Assembly: GCA_934630975.1 (NCBI GenBank)
Contig: CAKTXH010000091.1
Span: forward strand, 1-10,013
Direction: 5' to 3'
Source: an uncultured Clostridia bacterium
GTDB taxonomy: Bacteria; Bacillota; Clostridia; Christensenellales; Aristaeellaceae
DNA: 10,013 nt
The notes under the pieces are model-generated. The model was not told the DNA's origin. It did no database searches and saw nothing but the letters and a program-made list of their open reading frames with translations. A program made the position numbers and the translations under genes. Shown piece after piece: positions 1 to 5,957 of this stretch; the first letter of the stretch is position 1, and each line of letters opens with the position of its first letter.

Positions 1-342
1 AAGGTTCGCGTCGAGGACGCGGGCGACACCAGCATGCTGCCCGGCTCGATGGTGGATATCTTCCACTTCGAGAAGGAGAACGAGAAGACCATCATGAACG
101 GCGGCCGTCCGGCGGTTGCCAAGCGTATTCTGCTGGGCATCACCAAGGCCGCGCTGGCGACCGAGTCCTTCCTCTCCGCCGCCTCCTTCCAGGAGACGAC
201 CCGCGTGCTCACCGAAGCCGCGATCAAGGGCAAGGAAGATCCGCTCGTCGGCCTCAAGGAGAACGTTATCCTCGGCAAGCTCATTCCGGCTGGCACGGGT
301 ATGCCGCGCTACAAGGATGTCGAAGTCAAGGAAATGTACTAA
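1..342 (+). CDS. rpoC: DNA-directed RNA polymerase subunit beta', C-terminal end (partial)
   Basis: This is the last 113 codons of the largest catalytic subunit of RNA polymerase; the 5' part lies outside the window. The frame is open from base 1 and ends in TAA at 340-342. The translation contains the family's conserved C-terminal block: LPGSMVDIFHFE, then RPAVAKRILLGITKAAL, then SFLSAASFQETTRVLTEA, GLKENVILGKLIPAGTGM and a short YKDVEVKEMY tail. SFxSAASFQETTRVL and GLKENVIxGxLIPAGTG are near-invariant in bacterial beta' subunits, so the call is secure. A terminator hairpin starts 19 bases after the stop, so this appears to be the end of the rpoBC transcript. In many Firmicutes rpoC is followed by rpsL, rpsG and fusA; here a toxin-antitoxin-like locus follows. 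Confidence 0.97.
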   Translation, partial: KVRVEDAGDTSMLPGSMVDIFHFEKENEKTIMNGGRPAVAKRILLGITKAALATESFLSAASFQETTRVLTEAAIKGKEDPLVGLKENVILGKLIPAGTGMPRYKDVEVKEMY

Positions 343-360
343 GCGCCGCAATTGCATAAG

Positions 361-394
361 AAACAGGGCGTTCCCGAAAGGGAGCGCCCTGTTT
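361..394 (+). terminator. rpoC terminator hairpin with GNRA loop
   Basis: Bases 361-375 pair with 380-394 over 15 bp (one G-U), closed by a GAAA tetraloop at 376-379. The following sequence is only moderately T-rich. It lies directly behind the rpoC stop codon and fits termination of the rpoBC transcript. Confidence 0.85.
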
Positions 395-457
395 GCTGCT
401 TATTTGCAGGTCGAAAGAAAAAAACGCAAAAACCGTCTTTGACCTAAAACGGCTTCA

Positions 458-486
458 TTGCGCAAAAGAAAAAGATGTGTTATAAT
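458..486 (+). promoter_or_regulatory. Promoter of the small toxin-like gene
   Basis: A consensus -10 TATAAT lies at 481-486, preceded by TG one base upstream (extended -10). The hexamer at 458-463 (TTGCGC), spaced 17 bases away, is a weak -35. Transcription would start near 493, giving a leader of about 66 nt before the start codon at 559. Confidence 0.7.
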
Positions 487-520
487 GCCTTCGTGGGCAG
501 ACGAGTGCTGCCGGTGGTTG

Positions 521-550
521 CCTCCCGCTTCTGGTACAGAAGAAGGGAGG
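521..550 (+). promoter_or_regulatory. Leader hairpin that hides the toxin ribosome binding site
   Basis: CCTCCC (521-526) pairs with GGGAGG (545-550), and CTTCTG (528-533) pairs with CAGAAG (537-542), leaving a GTA loop and a small internal loop (G527 opposite AA 543-544). The 12-bp stem covers the Shine-Dalgarno run 545-551 that serves the ATG at 559. Burying the SD is a known way of keeping type I toxin mRNAs poorly translated; the role here is inferred from that parallel. Confidence 0.7.
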
Positions 551-558
551 GATGAGCA

Positions 559-639
559 ATGACTTCGTATGAGACGATCATGATCGTCATCGCTATCCTG
601 AACCTGCTGATTGCAGTGTACAAGATAAATCGTAAGTAA
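559..639 (+). CDS. Small holin-like membrane peptide, putative type I toxin
   Basis: A 26-residue peptide beginning MTSYETIMIV and ending YKINRK. It has a short polar N-terminus, one hydrophobic stretch (about residues 7-21, rich in Ile, Leu, Val and Ala) and a basic tail. This matches the 'putative holin-like toxin' class (TxpA/BsrG/Fst-like) of Firmicutes, whose members start M(T/S)xYE and insert in the cytoplasmic membrane. The start at 559 is chosen because GGGAGGG at 545-551 sits 7 bases upstream. An ATG at 552 opens only a six-codon frame. It has its own promoter, an SD-masking hairpin, a downstream hairpin and a convergent antisense promoter, the standard parts of a type I toxin-antitoxin system. 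Toxicity is inferred. It could instead be a non-toxic small membrane peptide, but the surrounding RNA architecture argues for the toxin reading. Confidence 0.78.
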   Translation: MTSYETIMIVIAILNLLIAVYKINRK

Positions 640-735
640 AAGCGAACCGCCGGTCAGCTGGAACCTGATCGGCGGTCTTATGCTTTAAGGTTTTAACTTC
701 AAGCGGGAGAACCGATTCCAAACGGCTCCTCGTCT
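637..735 (-). ncRNA. Convergent antisense RNA, putative type I antitoxin
   Basis: A minus-strand RNA of about 100 nt is predicted from a near-perfect promoter at 742-770 and a hairpin terminator at 646-676 followed by CGCTTTT. It would start near 735 and end near 637, overlapping the toxin gene's stop codon and 3' UTR tail-to-tail, as RatA does to txpA in Bacillus subtilis. No open frame of note is seen in it. Its 5' third resembles the toxin leader: GCAGACGAG and CTCCCGCTT both occur in both RNAs. Exact ends are estimates. Confidence 0.68.
646..676. terminator. Bidirectional terminator shared by toxin mRNA and antisense RNA
   Basis: Bases 646-657 pair with 665-676 (12 bp, one G-U) around a 7-base loop; AAAGC at 639-643 and GCTTT at 682-686 can extend it. 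Read leftward it is followed by a four-T run (641-638), good for the antisense RNA. Read rightward the T-run is poor, so the toxin message may partly read through. Confidence 0.7.
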
Positions 736-741
736 GCTCAT

Positions 742-770
742 ATTATAGCATCCTCAAGGTTGCGCGTCAA
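742..770 (-). promoter_or_regulatory. Strong promoter of the antisense RNA
   Basis: On the minus strand TTGACG (765-770) and TATAAT (742-747) are separated by exactly 17 bases, 11 of 12 consensus positions. It points into the 3' end of the toxin gene, and no protein gene lies in its path. Confidence 0.85.
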
Positions 771-788
771 GCGCGGCCTTTTTGTTTT
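758..788 (+). terminator. Second plus-strand terminator behind the toxin locus
   Basis: GGTTGCGC (758-765) pairs with GCGCGGCC (771-778), 8 bp with two G-U pairs and a 5-base loop, followed by TTTTTGTTTT at 779-788. It overlaps the -35 box of the antisense promoter. It would end a longer toxin transcript that covers the whole antisense RNA. Confidence 0.72.
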
Positions 789-838
789 ATAAAACCCATC
801 TGCGCAGGATAAAACGTATTGATTCATAACACGCAATT

Positions 839-925
839 GTTGACGATGTTGAAGGTAAAAACATAGCTCCTATAAAAAAGAATTTTTTATACGGCAGTAA
901 TCATTTTACCGTCAACATCATCAAC
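839..925. repeat. 87-bp nested imperfect palindrome
   Basis: The outer arms, 839-860 and 904-925, match in 20 of 22 positions as inverted repeats. At the core, TATAAAAAA (871-879) and its exact complement (883-891) flank GAA. It lies in the 370-base stretch between the toxin gene and the leftward secreted-protein operon, so it could end transcription from either side. It could also be a remnant of a small mobile element. No coding capacity is seen in 789-1009. Confidence 0.65.
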
Positions 926-1009
926 CAAATTATATTTCTATATGCAAAATGGGATTTGCGCAAAGCGTGTACGCACGTCCGTTTCACGACCGCGTGGGTG
1001 GCAGAAGGA

Positions 1010-2146
1010 TTATTCCAGCGTCAGCCCCGGATCATCATGCGCGGGCAGCACCTCAAACGGCACGACGGCGAAAGGCGTATTCAGCTTCTCCGCGACAGCG
1101 TAGGCGTTACCTTGTGCATCGAGGCATAAGGCATAATAGAACGAGGCGCGGGTTGTAAAATCGCGGATATCGAGCGTTGTAACGTTGCCTTGAGCGTCAA
1201 GATCGAGCTTAAAGACGGTGAACAAACCACGGGAGTTGGCCATCGCTGTGCCGTAGAGGGTCACAGAGCCATCCGGGGATGGCTGAGCGGCGGAGATGTG
1301 CACAATGGTTTTGGACGCGCTGAGCGTTCGTTCATAGAGCACGTTGTTATGCGCATCCATTCGGATGATGCGCTCGGAGGAATAGGTATCGTTTGACGAA
1401 ATGCAGGCTACAAGGCCGCCAGAACGATCAAACGCAACCGTGTCGGAAAGCGTGCCGAGATAAGGCGATTGAACAGGCGTTTCGGAAAGCAGTTGGCCGC
1501 TTGTCGAGAAGGTGCGGACAAGCAGCTCGCCATCCGTGCCGGTGATGGCTAACGGCGTATCGGTTCGCTCGTCCAGCGAGGCAACGCGCAGCGTGCCGTC
1601 CGCCAAAAGCATACTGCCGAACAGGGTGTAGCGCATATTGGGATTAAGCGCGTAATCCACCTTCAAATGGCCCTGCCAATCCAGAAGACAGATGGCGCGG
1701 GAATCGCCTGTGGTATGGAGGAAGGCGACGCCAAAATCCATGAGCTGAACCCAGCGGCTATCTGCCAATTGGAGCATCGGGGAAGTGCCGCTGCTGGTCA
1801 GGCGGACGTATTGAACGCCGAGAAAGCGATTGCCGTGCTCGGCCAGCGTATAGCCATAACAGTTTTCGCCCATCACGAACAGCGAAGAAAGCGGCCATTC
1901 GTCCGTATCGTCAAATGCTTTGCTGAACAGAATCTGCCCGCCTTGCAGCAGCGTCACGGAAGAGGGAAACTGACCGTCGCTCAAACTGCCATCCGTCAGC
2001 GTCAGAATCAGGCCGGGCTGGATGATCTTTATGCTGTCGATCGGGAAAACGGGCACCTCATACGCGGTCAGGTCAATTTCCGCAGATGCGCAGGAAAAGA
2101 CGAGTAAAAGACACGCGAAAAGCGGGAAAAAGAATCTTTTTTTCAT
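1010..2146 (-). CDS. Secreted protein of unknown function, paralog 3 of a tandem trio
   Basis: A 378-residue protein that I do not recognise. Residues 1-22 form a Sec signal peptide: MKKR, a hydrophobic core, and cleavage after CASA. The mature chain begins EIDLTAYEVP, a motif shared in the form [KE]I[DN]LxxYEVP by all three paralogs. The body shows recurring segments of the form 'hydrophobic-D-x-x-G-N/Q-hydrophobic' (LLDWQGHLKVDYAL, RMDAHNNVLYERTL, KLDLDAQGNVTTLDI, CLDAQGNAYAVAE) alternating with DGxhxxxG segments, which suggests beta-propeller blades; that fold is an inference. The C-terminus (FAVVPFEVLPA, then DPGLTLE) is conserved in the trio. An AAGGAGG-type SD at 2153-2160 sets the start, and the upstream paralog's stop is only 15 bases away, so the genes should be cotranscribed. 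It is clearly closest to the middle gene, including a 30-base identical DNA stretch. Confidence 0.85.
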   Translation of the reverse strand: MKKRFFFPLFACLLLVFSCASAEIDLTAYEVPVFPIDSIKIIQPGLILTLTDGSLSDGQFPSSVTLLQGGQILFSKAFDDTDEWPLSSLFVMGENCYGYTLAEHGNRFLGVQYVRLTSSGTSPMLQLADSRWVQLMDFGVAFLHTTGDSRAICLLDWQGHLKVDYALNPNMRYTLFGSMLLADGTLRVASLDERTDTPLAITGTDGELLVRTFSTSGQLLSETPVQSPYLGTLSDTVAFDRSGGLVACISSNDTYSSERIIRMDAHNNVLYERTLSASKTIVHISAAQPSPDGSVTLYGTAMANSRGLFTVFKLDLDAQGNVTTLDIRDFTTRASFYYALCLDAQGNAYAVAEKLNTPFAVVPFEVLPAHDDPGLTLE

Positions 2147-2161
2147 GTTTTTTCCTCCTTT

Positions 2162-3289
2162 TTATTCCAGTGCAAGGCCGGGGTCGCTGTGCGCGGGCAG
2201 CACCTCAAACGGAACGACGGCGATGGGGTTCTGATAATCGCGCGCGACGACGGAAACGTTGCCCTGTACATCAAGGTCAACGTCATACAGATAGGTGGCG
2301 CGGGTGGTGAAATCGCGGATATCCAGCGCGGCGATATTGCCCTGCGCGTCGAGATCAAGCTTAAAGGCGGTGAACAGGCCGCGGGAATTGGCCATCGCCG
2401 TGCCGTAGAGGGTCACAGAGCCATCCGGGAGAGGATGAGCGGCGGAAATATTCACGACGGTTTTGGGTGCGCTGAGCGTTTTCTGATAGAGCACGTTATT
2501 CTGCGCATCCATGCGGATAATCTGCTGAATTTTGTAATCCGCAAGCGGCGCGGTGCAGACGACGAGGCCGCCGTCCGAATCAAACGCGACGGTATCGTTA
2601 TACCCGCCGATATAGGGCGATTGAACGGCCTGCTCGGAGAGCAGCTCGCCCGTGTTGGAGAAGGTGCGCAGCATCATGTTGCCGCTGTCCACGGCAGGCG
2701 TTTCGCCTGTGTCAACCATGAGGACGCGCAGTGTGCCGTCCGCCAAAAGGGCACTGTCGAACAGGCTGTGAGGTTTTAGCGGATCAAGCGCGTAATCCAC
2801 CTTCAAATTGCCCTGCCAATCCAAAAGCCGGAGGGCATGGACGGTATCCGTCTCATAGAGGAAGGCGACTCCGAAATCCATGAGCCGAATGGAGTGGCAA
2901 TGATCCGGCAATTGAAGCAGAAGGGACGGCCCGGCGCTGGTCAGGCGGACGAATTGGCGGCCAAGGGTCAGGTCGCCATGCTCGGCCAAGATATAGCCGT
3001 AACAGTTTTCGTTCATCTGAAAGATCGAAAAGAGCTGCCATTCGCCGTTCTCGTCAAACTCCTTGCTGAAGAGGGTTTGGCCGTCTTGCAGCAGGACGAC
3101 GGAGTCCGGCACAGCGCCGTCGTTCATCCCGCTGTCGTTGAGGACGAGAAACAGACCGGGCTGAATGACTAAAAACTGCGCGACGGTGGAATTCGGAACT
3201 TCGTAGGGCGCGAGGTCGATCTTTGCGGACGCGGCGGAAACAGCGAGTGTCAGCAGGACAAACAGAAGCGAAAAAAGCTTGGTTTTCAT
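2162..3289 (-). CDS. Secreted protein of unknown function, paralog 2 of a tandem trio
   Basis: A 375-residue protein of unrecognised family. It has a signal peptide (MKTK, hydrophobic core, cleavage after SAASA at residue 22) and a mature N-terminus KIDLAPYEVP. Repeated strand-turn-strand patterns containing DWQGN, DAQNN, DAQGN and DVQGN occur roughly every 40-60 residues in the second half, compatible with a beta-propeller or similar all-beta repeat fold. No catalytic motif, cell-wall anchor (LPXTG) or clear lipobox is visible, so it is probably released or loosely wall-associated. The SD AGGAGG lies at 3295-3300 and the previous gene's stop at 3302-3304, giving a 12-base gap. Resemblance to the downstream gene is high throughout: MANSRGLFTxFKLDLDAQGN and IRDFTTRA are shared almost unchanged. 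The pair therefore looks like a more recent duplication than the first gene. Confidence 0.85.
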   Translation of the reverse strand: MKTKLFSLLFVLLTLAVSAASAKIDLAPYEVPNSTVAQFLVIQPGLFLVLNDSGMNDGAVPDSVVLLQDGQTLFSKEFDENGEWQLFSIFQMNENCYGYILAEHGDLTLGRQFVRLTSAGPSLLLQLPDHCHSIRLMDFGVAFLYETDTVHALRLLDWQGNLKVDYALDPLKPHSLFDSALLADGTLRVLMVDTGETPAVDSGNMMLRTFSNTGELLSEQAVQSPYIGGYNDTVAFDSDGGLVVCTAPLADYKIQQIIRMDAQNNVLYQKTLSAPKTVVNISAAHPLPDGSVTLYGTAMANSRGLFTAFKLDLDAQGNIAALDIRDFTTRATYLYDVDLDVQGNVSVVARDYQNPIAVVPFEVLPAHSDPGLALE

Positions 3290-3301
3290 GGTTTTCCTCC
3301 T

Positions 3302-4435
3302 TTATTCCAATACAAGCCCGATATCCTCACGGATGGGCAAATCTTCAAACGGGACGACGGCGATGGGATGCTTGTAATCGTCGGCGACGACGTAGGCGTT
3401 GCCAAACGGGTCGAGCTTGACGCTGTACAGATACGTGGCGCGGGTGGCAAAATCGCGGATATCGCGGGAAACGATGTGCCCGTCCGCGTCCAGCTCCAGC
3501 TTGAACGCGGCGAAGAACCTGCGGGCGGTTCGGGTCGCCGTGCCGTAAAGCGTGGTCGAGCCGTCATCCCGCAGGAGGGCGCAGGTGACGCAGACGTTGA
3601 TATCCGCCGCCTTGAGCATTTTGGCGAAAAGCAGGCGGCCTGCCGAATCCGAACGGGCGAGAAAGAACTGCGAGGGCTCTGTCAGCGCGGAGGATTCCGT
3701 ATAGGAGAGCATGCCGCCGTCGGGCGAAAACGCGCCGTATGTGGTGGAGCTGTCAGGCGGCAGGGCGATATGAACGGCGGAAAGCGGTTCGCCGCCTGAC
3801 GAGACGCGCAGATGATCGAGCGCGTAACGGTCTTGCGAAACGTCGATATCCGGCGCAATATAGGCGATGCTCTTGTCGGCAAGCGCCGTGAAGCCGCCGT
3901 ATGGCGCGGCGTGAAGCGGCGAAACCGGCGTGGAGGCCAGCAGAATACCGTCCCAATCAAAGCGCTCGACGGCGTATTTGCCGCCCGCCCAGCTCAAATT
4001 GCAGAACCAGCCGGGCAGAGTGGCATAGCTGGTGAGATCGCTTTTCACGGAAAAGCCCTCGGAAAGCGCGCCGTCTTCCAAAAGCTGAAACCGAATAAAA
4101 TCGGAATGGCTTTCGGTGGTCAAAATGCCGTATCGGTTTGCGTCCGCGACGAACAGACGGTAGGAAAGGTTTTCGCCGTCTGCGGTTCGATCCGGCAGGC
4201 GCTGCTCGAATACCGTTTGCCCGTGGTCGAGCAAAACGAGCGCCGTTTTGAGCTTTCCGCCGTTCAACACGCCGTCGTGAAGAAGCAGATAAACCTCCGG
4301 CGCGAGGATTTTGACCTCCGTGCTGGATGCGCTGGGCACTTCGTAGGGTTTCAGATTGATTTTCGCGCAGGCCGCGGAGGAGAGAAACGTCAGCATGAGC
4401 ATCAGTGCTCCGAAAAGACGGCGTTTGGTCAGCAT
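3302..4435 (-). CDS. Secreted protein of unknown function, paralog 1 (first gene of the trio)
   Basis: A 377-residue protein, the promoter-proximal member of the trio. The start at 4435 (MLTKRRLF) is preferred over an in-frame ATG 18 bases upstream, because that upstream ATG directly abuts the SD run (AGGGAGG, 4443-4449), which sits 7 bases before 4435. The signal peptide has a KRR n-region, a Leu/Met/Ala core and likely cleavage after ACA at residue 24. The mature protein begins KINLKPYEVP. It is the most divergent paralog in its first two thirds but keeps the shared C-terminal block: IRDFATRATYLY, LDPFGNAYVVADDY, PIAVVPFEDLP and a terminal GLVLE. The Cys near the cleavage site does not make a canonical lipobox. 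Function unknown; a propeller-like surface or binding protein is the best structural guess. Confidence 0.85.
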   Translation of the reverse strand: MLTKRRLFGALMLMLTFLSSAACAKINLKPYEVPSASSTEVKILAPEVYLLLHDGVLNGGKLKTALVLLDHGQTVFEQRLPDRTADGENLSYRLFVADANRYGILTTESHSDFIRFQLLEDGALSEGFSVKSDLTSYATLPGWFCNLSWAGGKYAVERFDWDGILLASTPVSPLHAAPYGGFTALADKSIAYIAPDIDVSQDRYALDHLRVSSGGEPLSAVHIALPPDSSTTYGAFSPDGGMLSYTESSALTEPSQFFLARSDSAGRLLFAKMLKAADINVCVTCALLRDDGSTTLYGTATRTARRFFAAFKLELDADGHIVSRDIRDFATRATYLYSVKLDPFGNAYVVADDYKHPIAVVPFEDLPIREDIGLVLE

Positions 4436-4451
4436 GAAAAAACCTCCCTGC

Positions 4452-4478
4452 ATGTTGTCTATACTTATAAGACGACAT
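4452..4478 (-). promoter_or_regulatory. Candidate promoter and operator dyad of the secreted-protein operon
   Basis: ATGTTGTCT (4452-4460) and AGACGACAT (4470-4478) are inverted repeats differing at one position (G-U compatible). The 9-base centre contains a minus-strand -10-like TATAAG at 4464-4469. No good -35 is seen 16-18 bases upstream, so expression may need an activator, or the dyad may be a repressor site. It lies just upstream of the first gene's SD. Confidence 0.4.
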
Positions 4479-4487
4479 ACAGAGAGG

Positions 4488-4512
4488 AAAATTTCATGTT
4501 TTATGAAATTTT
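4488..4512. repeat. AT-rich 10-bp hairpin upstream of the secreted-protein operon
   Basis: AAAATTTCAT (4488-4497) pairs exactly with ATGAAATTTT (4503-4512) around a GTTTT loop. It lies between the operon's candidate promoter and the pepT 3' region. It could be a weak terminator or a protein site; nothing decides between them. Confidence 0.5.
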
Positions 4513-4560
4513 TGGAAATTAAAGGGTGGGAAGAAATATCTCGGCAATAAAACCCCGGGT

Positions 4561-4578
4561 GCAGGGCCGAAGCCCTGC
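4561..4578 (-). terminator. UUCG-capped hairpin downstream of pepT
   Basis: GCAGGGC (4561-4567) and GCCCTGC (4572-4578) form a perfect 7-bp stem. Transcribed leftward it closes with a very stable C(UUCG)G loop, and GGGGTTTTATT follows a few bases later. Transcribed rightward it is followed by TCGTTTTA. It may act in both directions. Its position fits the end of the leftward pepT transcript. Confidence 0.6.
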
Positions 4579-4588
4579 TCGTTTTAAT

Positions 4589-4622
4589 GGGGGTTATGGG
4601 GTCCTTAGGGGATTTAAGGGGG
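4589..4622 (+). other. Four-run G-tract, potential G-quadruplex
   Basis: Runs of 5, 4, 4 and 5 G at 4589-4593, 4598-4601, 4608-4611 and 4618-4622 are separated by loops of 4, 6 and 6 bases. This meets the usual G-quadruplex pattern with four tetrads. The last two runs can instead pair in the adjoining hairpin. Confidence 0.6.
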
Positions 4623-4653
4623 AGAAATCGAAATCTCCCCCTAATCCCCTAAG
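4604..4653. repeat. Long imperfect hairpin downstream of pepT
   Basis: CTTAGGGGA (4604-4612) pairs with TCCCCTAAG (4645-4653), and GGGGGAGA (4618-4625) with TCTCCCCC (4634-4641), joined by an asymmetric A/T internal segment. It lies about 60 bases beyond the pepT stop. It could terminate or protect the pepT mRNA, or be a dispersed palindromic repeat. Confidence 0.6.
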
Positions 4654-4713
4654 CCTAGCGGAGCGTCGTTTCCTTCAAGAAACAATGAAAGAAAAGCGGC
4701 ATGGAGACGGAAA

Positions 4714-5925
4714 TCATTCTCCGAGCATCAGGATTTCCACCATCTTCGCGCAGCGATCCATGCTCTCCACCGCAATGTGCTCATACGGCCCGTGGAAGGC
4801 AAAGCCGCCGGTGCAGAGGTTCGGCGTGGGCAGACCCATGTAAGACAGACGGCAGCCGTCCGTGCCGCCGCGCACGGCCTCGACAAACGGCTTCATGCCC
4901 GCCTTTTCGCAGGCGCGCTTGGCGTTTTCAACCAGCTCCATGTGGTCGGCCAGCTTTTCAGCCATGTTGTAATAGCTGTCCTTGAGCTTGAGGGTGACGA
5001 CCTTGCGGCCGTATTTCTCGTTGAGCACCTTCGCGGCGTGCTCCATCAGCTTCTTGCGCGCCTCAAACGTCGCGCGGTCGTGGTCGCGGACGATGTAGTG
5101 AAGCTCGGCGTGCTCCACGTCGCCCTGCATATCGCACAGGTGGAAGAAGCCTTCGTAGCCTTCCGTCAGCCGCGGAATATCTCCCGCGGGGAGCTGGGCG
5201 TTAAACTCCATCGCGACCAGCGCTGCGTTGATCATCGTGTCCTTGGAAGAGCCGGGGTGCACGCTCAGGCCGTCGAAATGCACGTCCGCCGAGCAGGCGT
5301 TGAACGTCTCGTAGGCGATTTCGCCCTCCTCGCCGCCATCCACGGTATAGGCGAAATCCGCGCCGAACTTGGCCACGTCGAAGTGATCCACGCCCGCGCC
5401 GATCTCCTCGTCCGGCGTGAAGGCGATGCAGAGCCTGCCGTGCGGCGCTTTGCTGGCGATGACGCTTTCCAGCGCGGTCATGATCTCCGCAACGCCGGCC
5501 TTGTCGTCCGCGCCGAGCAGGGTCGTGCCGTCCGTGGTGATAAGCGTCATGCCCGCCAGCTTCTTGAGACCGGGAAACGCCTCCGGGCTGAGCATTTCGC
5601 CGCTGCCGGGCAGAACCACGTCGCCGCCGTCGTAGTGCTCGATGAGCTGCGGCTTCACGTTCTCGCCGGAGCAATCCGGCGCGGTGTCCATGTGGGCGAT
5701 GAAGCCGAGCGCAGGCTTGTTTTCACAGCCCGCCGTCGCGGACAGCCAGCCGTAGACGATGCCGTTTTCATCGACGTGGACGTTCTCAAGGCCGAGGGCT
5801 TTCAGCTCATCCGCCAGGATGTTCGCCAGATCGTACTGGCGCATCGAGCTGGGGACGGTGGTGCTGTCCGGGTCGGAAGTGGTGTAGACCGAAACATATT
5901 TGAGCAGACGTTCGTATGCGCGCAT
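4714..5925 (-). CDS. pepT: Peptidase T (tripeptide aminopeptidase)
   Basis: A cytoplasmic dinuclear-zinc aminopeptidase of the M20B family that removes the N-terminal residue from tripeptides, finishing the breakdown of imported or recycled peptides. At 403 residues it matches the family length (about 405-410). The metal and catalytic residues are in place: His78 and Asp80 in IAHMDTAPD, Asp140 in LLGADDKAG, Glu173-Glu174 in TPDEEIG, Asp196 in TVDGG, and His383 in GPYEHIAVESM. His223 in SVHPG and the RGGTDG loop (352-357) belong to the dimerisation and substrate-binding parts. The SD (complement of 5935-5942) is 8-9 bases before the start, and the extended -10 at 5958-5963 gives it its own promoter. 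The neighbouring AEC carrier is read in the same direction but is separated by a terminator, so this is a monocistronic unit. Confidence 0.96.
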   Translation of the reverse strand: MRAYERLLKYVSVYTTSDPDSTTVPSSMRQYDLANILADELKALGLENVHVDENGIVYGWLSATAGCENKPALGFIAHMDTAPDCSGENVKPQLIEHYDGGDVVLPGSGEMLSPEAFPGLKKLAGMTLITTDGTTLLGADDKAGVAEIMTALESVIASKAPHGRLCIAFTPDEEIGAGVDHFDVAKFGADFAYTVDGGEEGEIAYETFNACSADVHFDGLSVHPGSSKDTMINAALVAMEFNAQLPAGDIPRLTEGYEGFFHLCDMQGDVEHAELHYIVRDHDRATFEARKKLMEHAAKVLNEKYGRKVVTLKLKDSYYNMAEKLADHMELVENAKRACEKAGMKPFVEAVRGGTDGCRLSYMGLPTPNLCTGGFAFHGPYEHIAVESMDRCAKMVEILMLGE

Positions 5926-5957
5926 GAAAATCGCTCTCCTTTTTGGTTGATGGATGT

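Noticed and set aside
552..572. Six-codon open frame starting at the ATG just after the toxin SD
   Set aside because: Only one base separates the SD from this ATG, too close for efficient initiation, and the peptide is tiny; kept only as a possible decoy start.
849..876. Plus-strand promoter TTGAAG-16-TATAAA
   Set aside because: The boxes arise from the palindrome, there is no gene downstream on that strand, and it would run into the 3' end of the secreted-protein operon.
3812..4522. Plus-strand open frame opposite the first secreted paralog
   Set aside because: The minus-strand frame has a signal peptide, an SD and two paralogs; the plus-strand frame has none of these.
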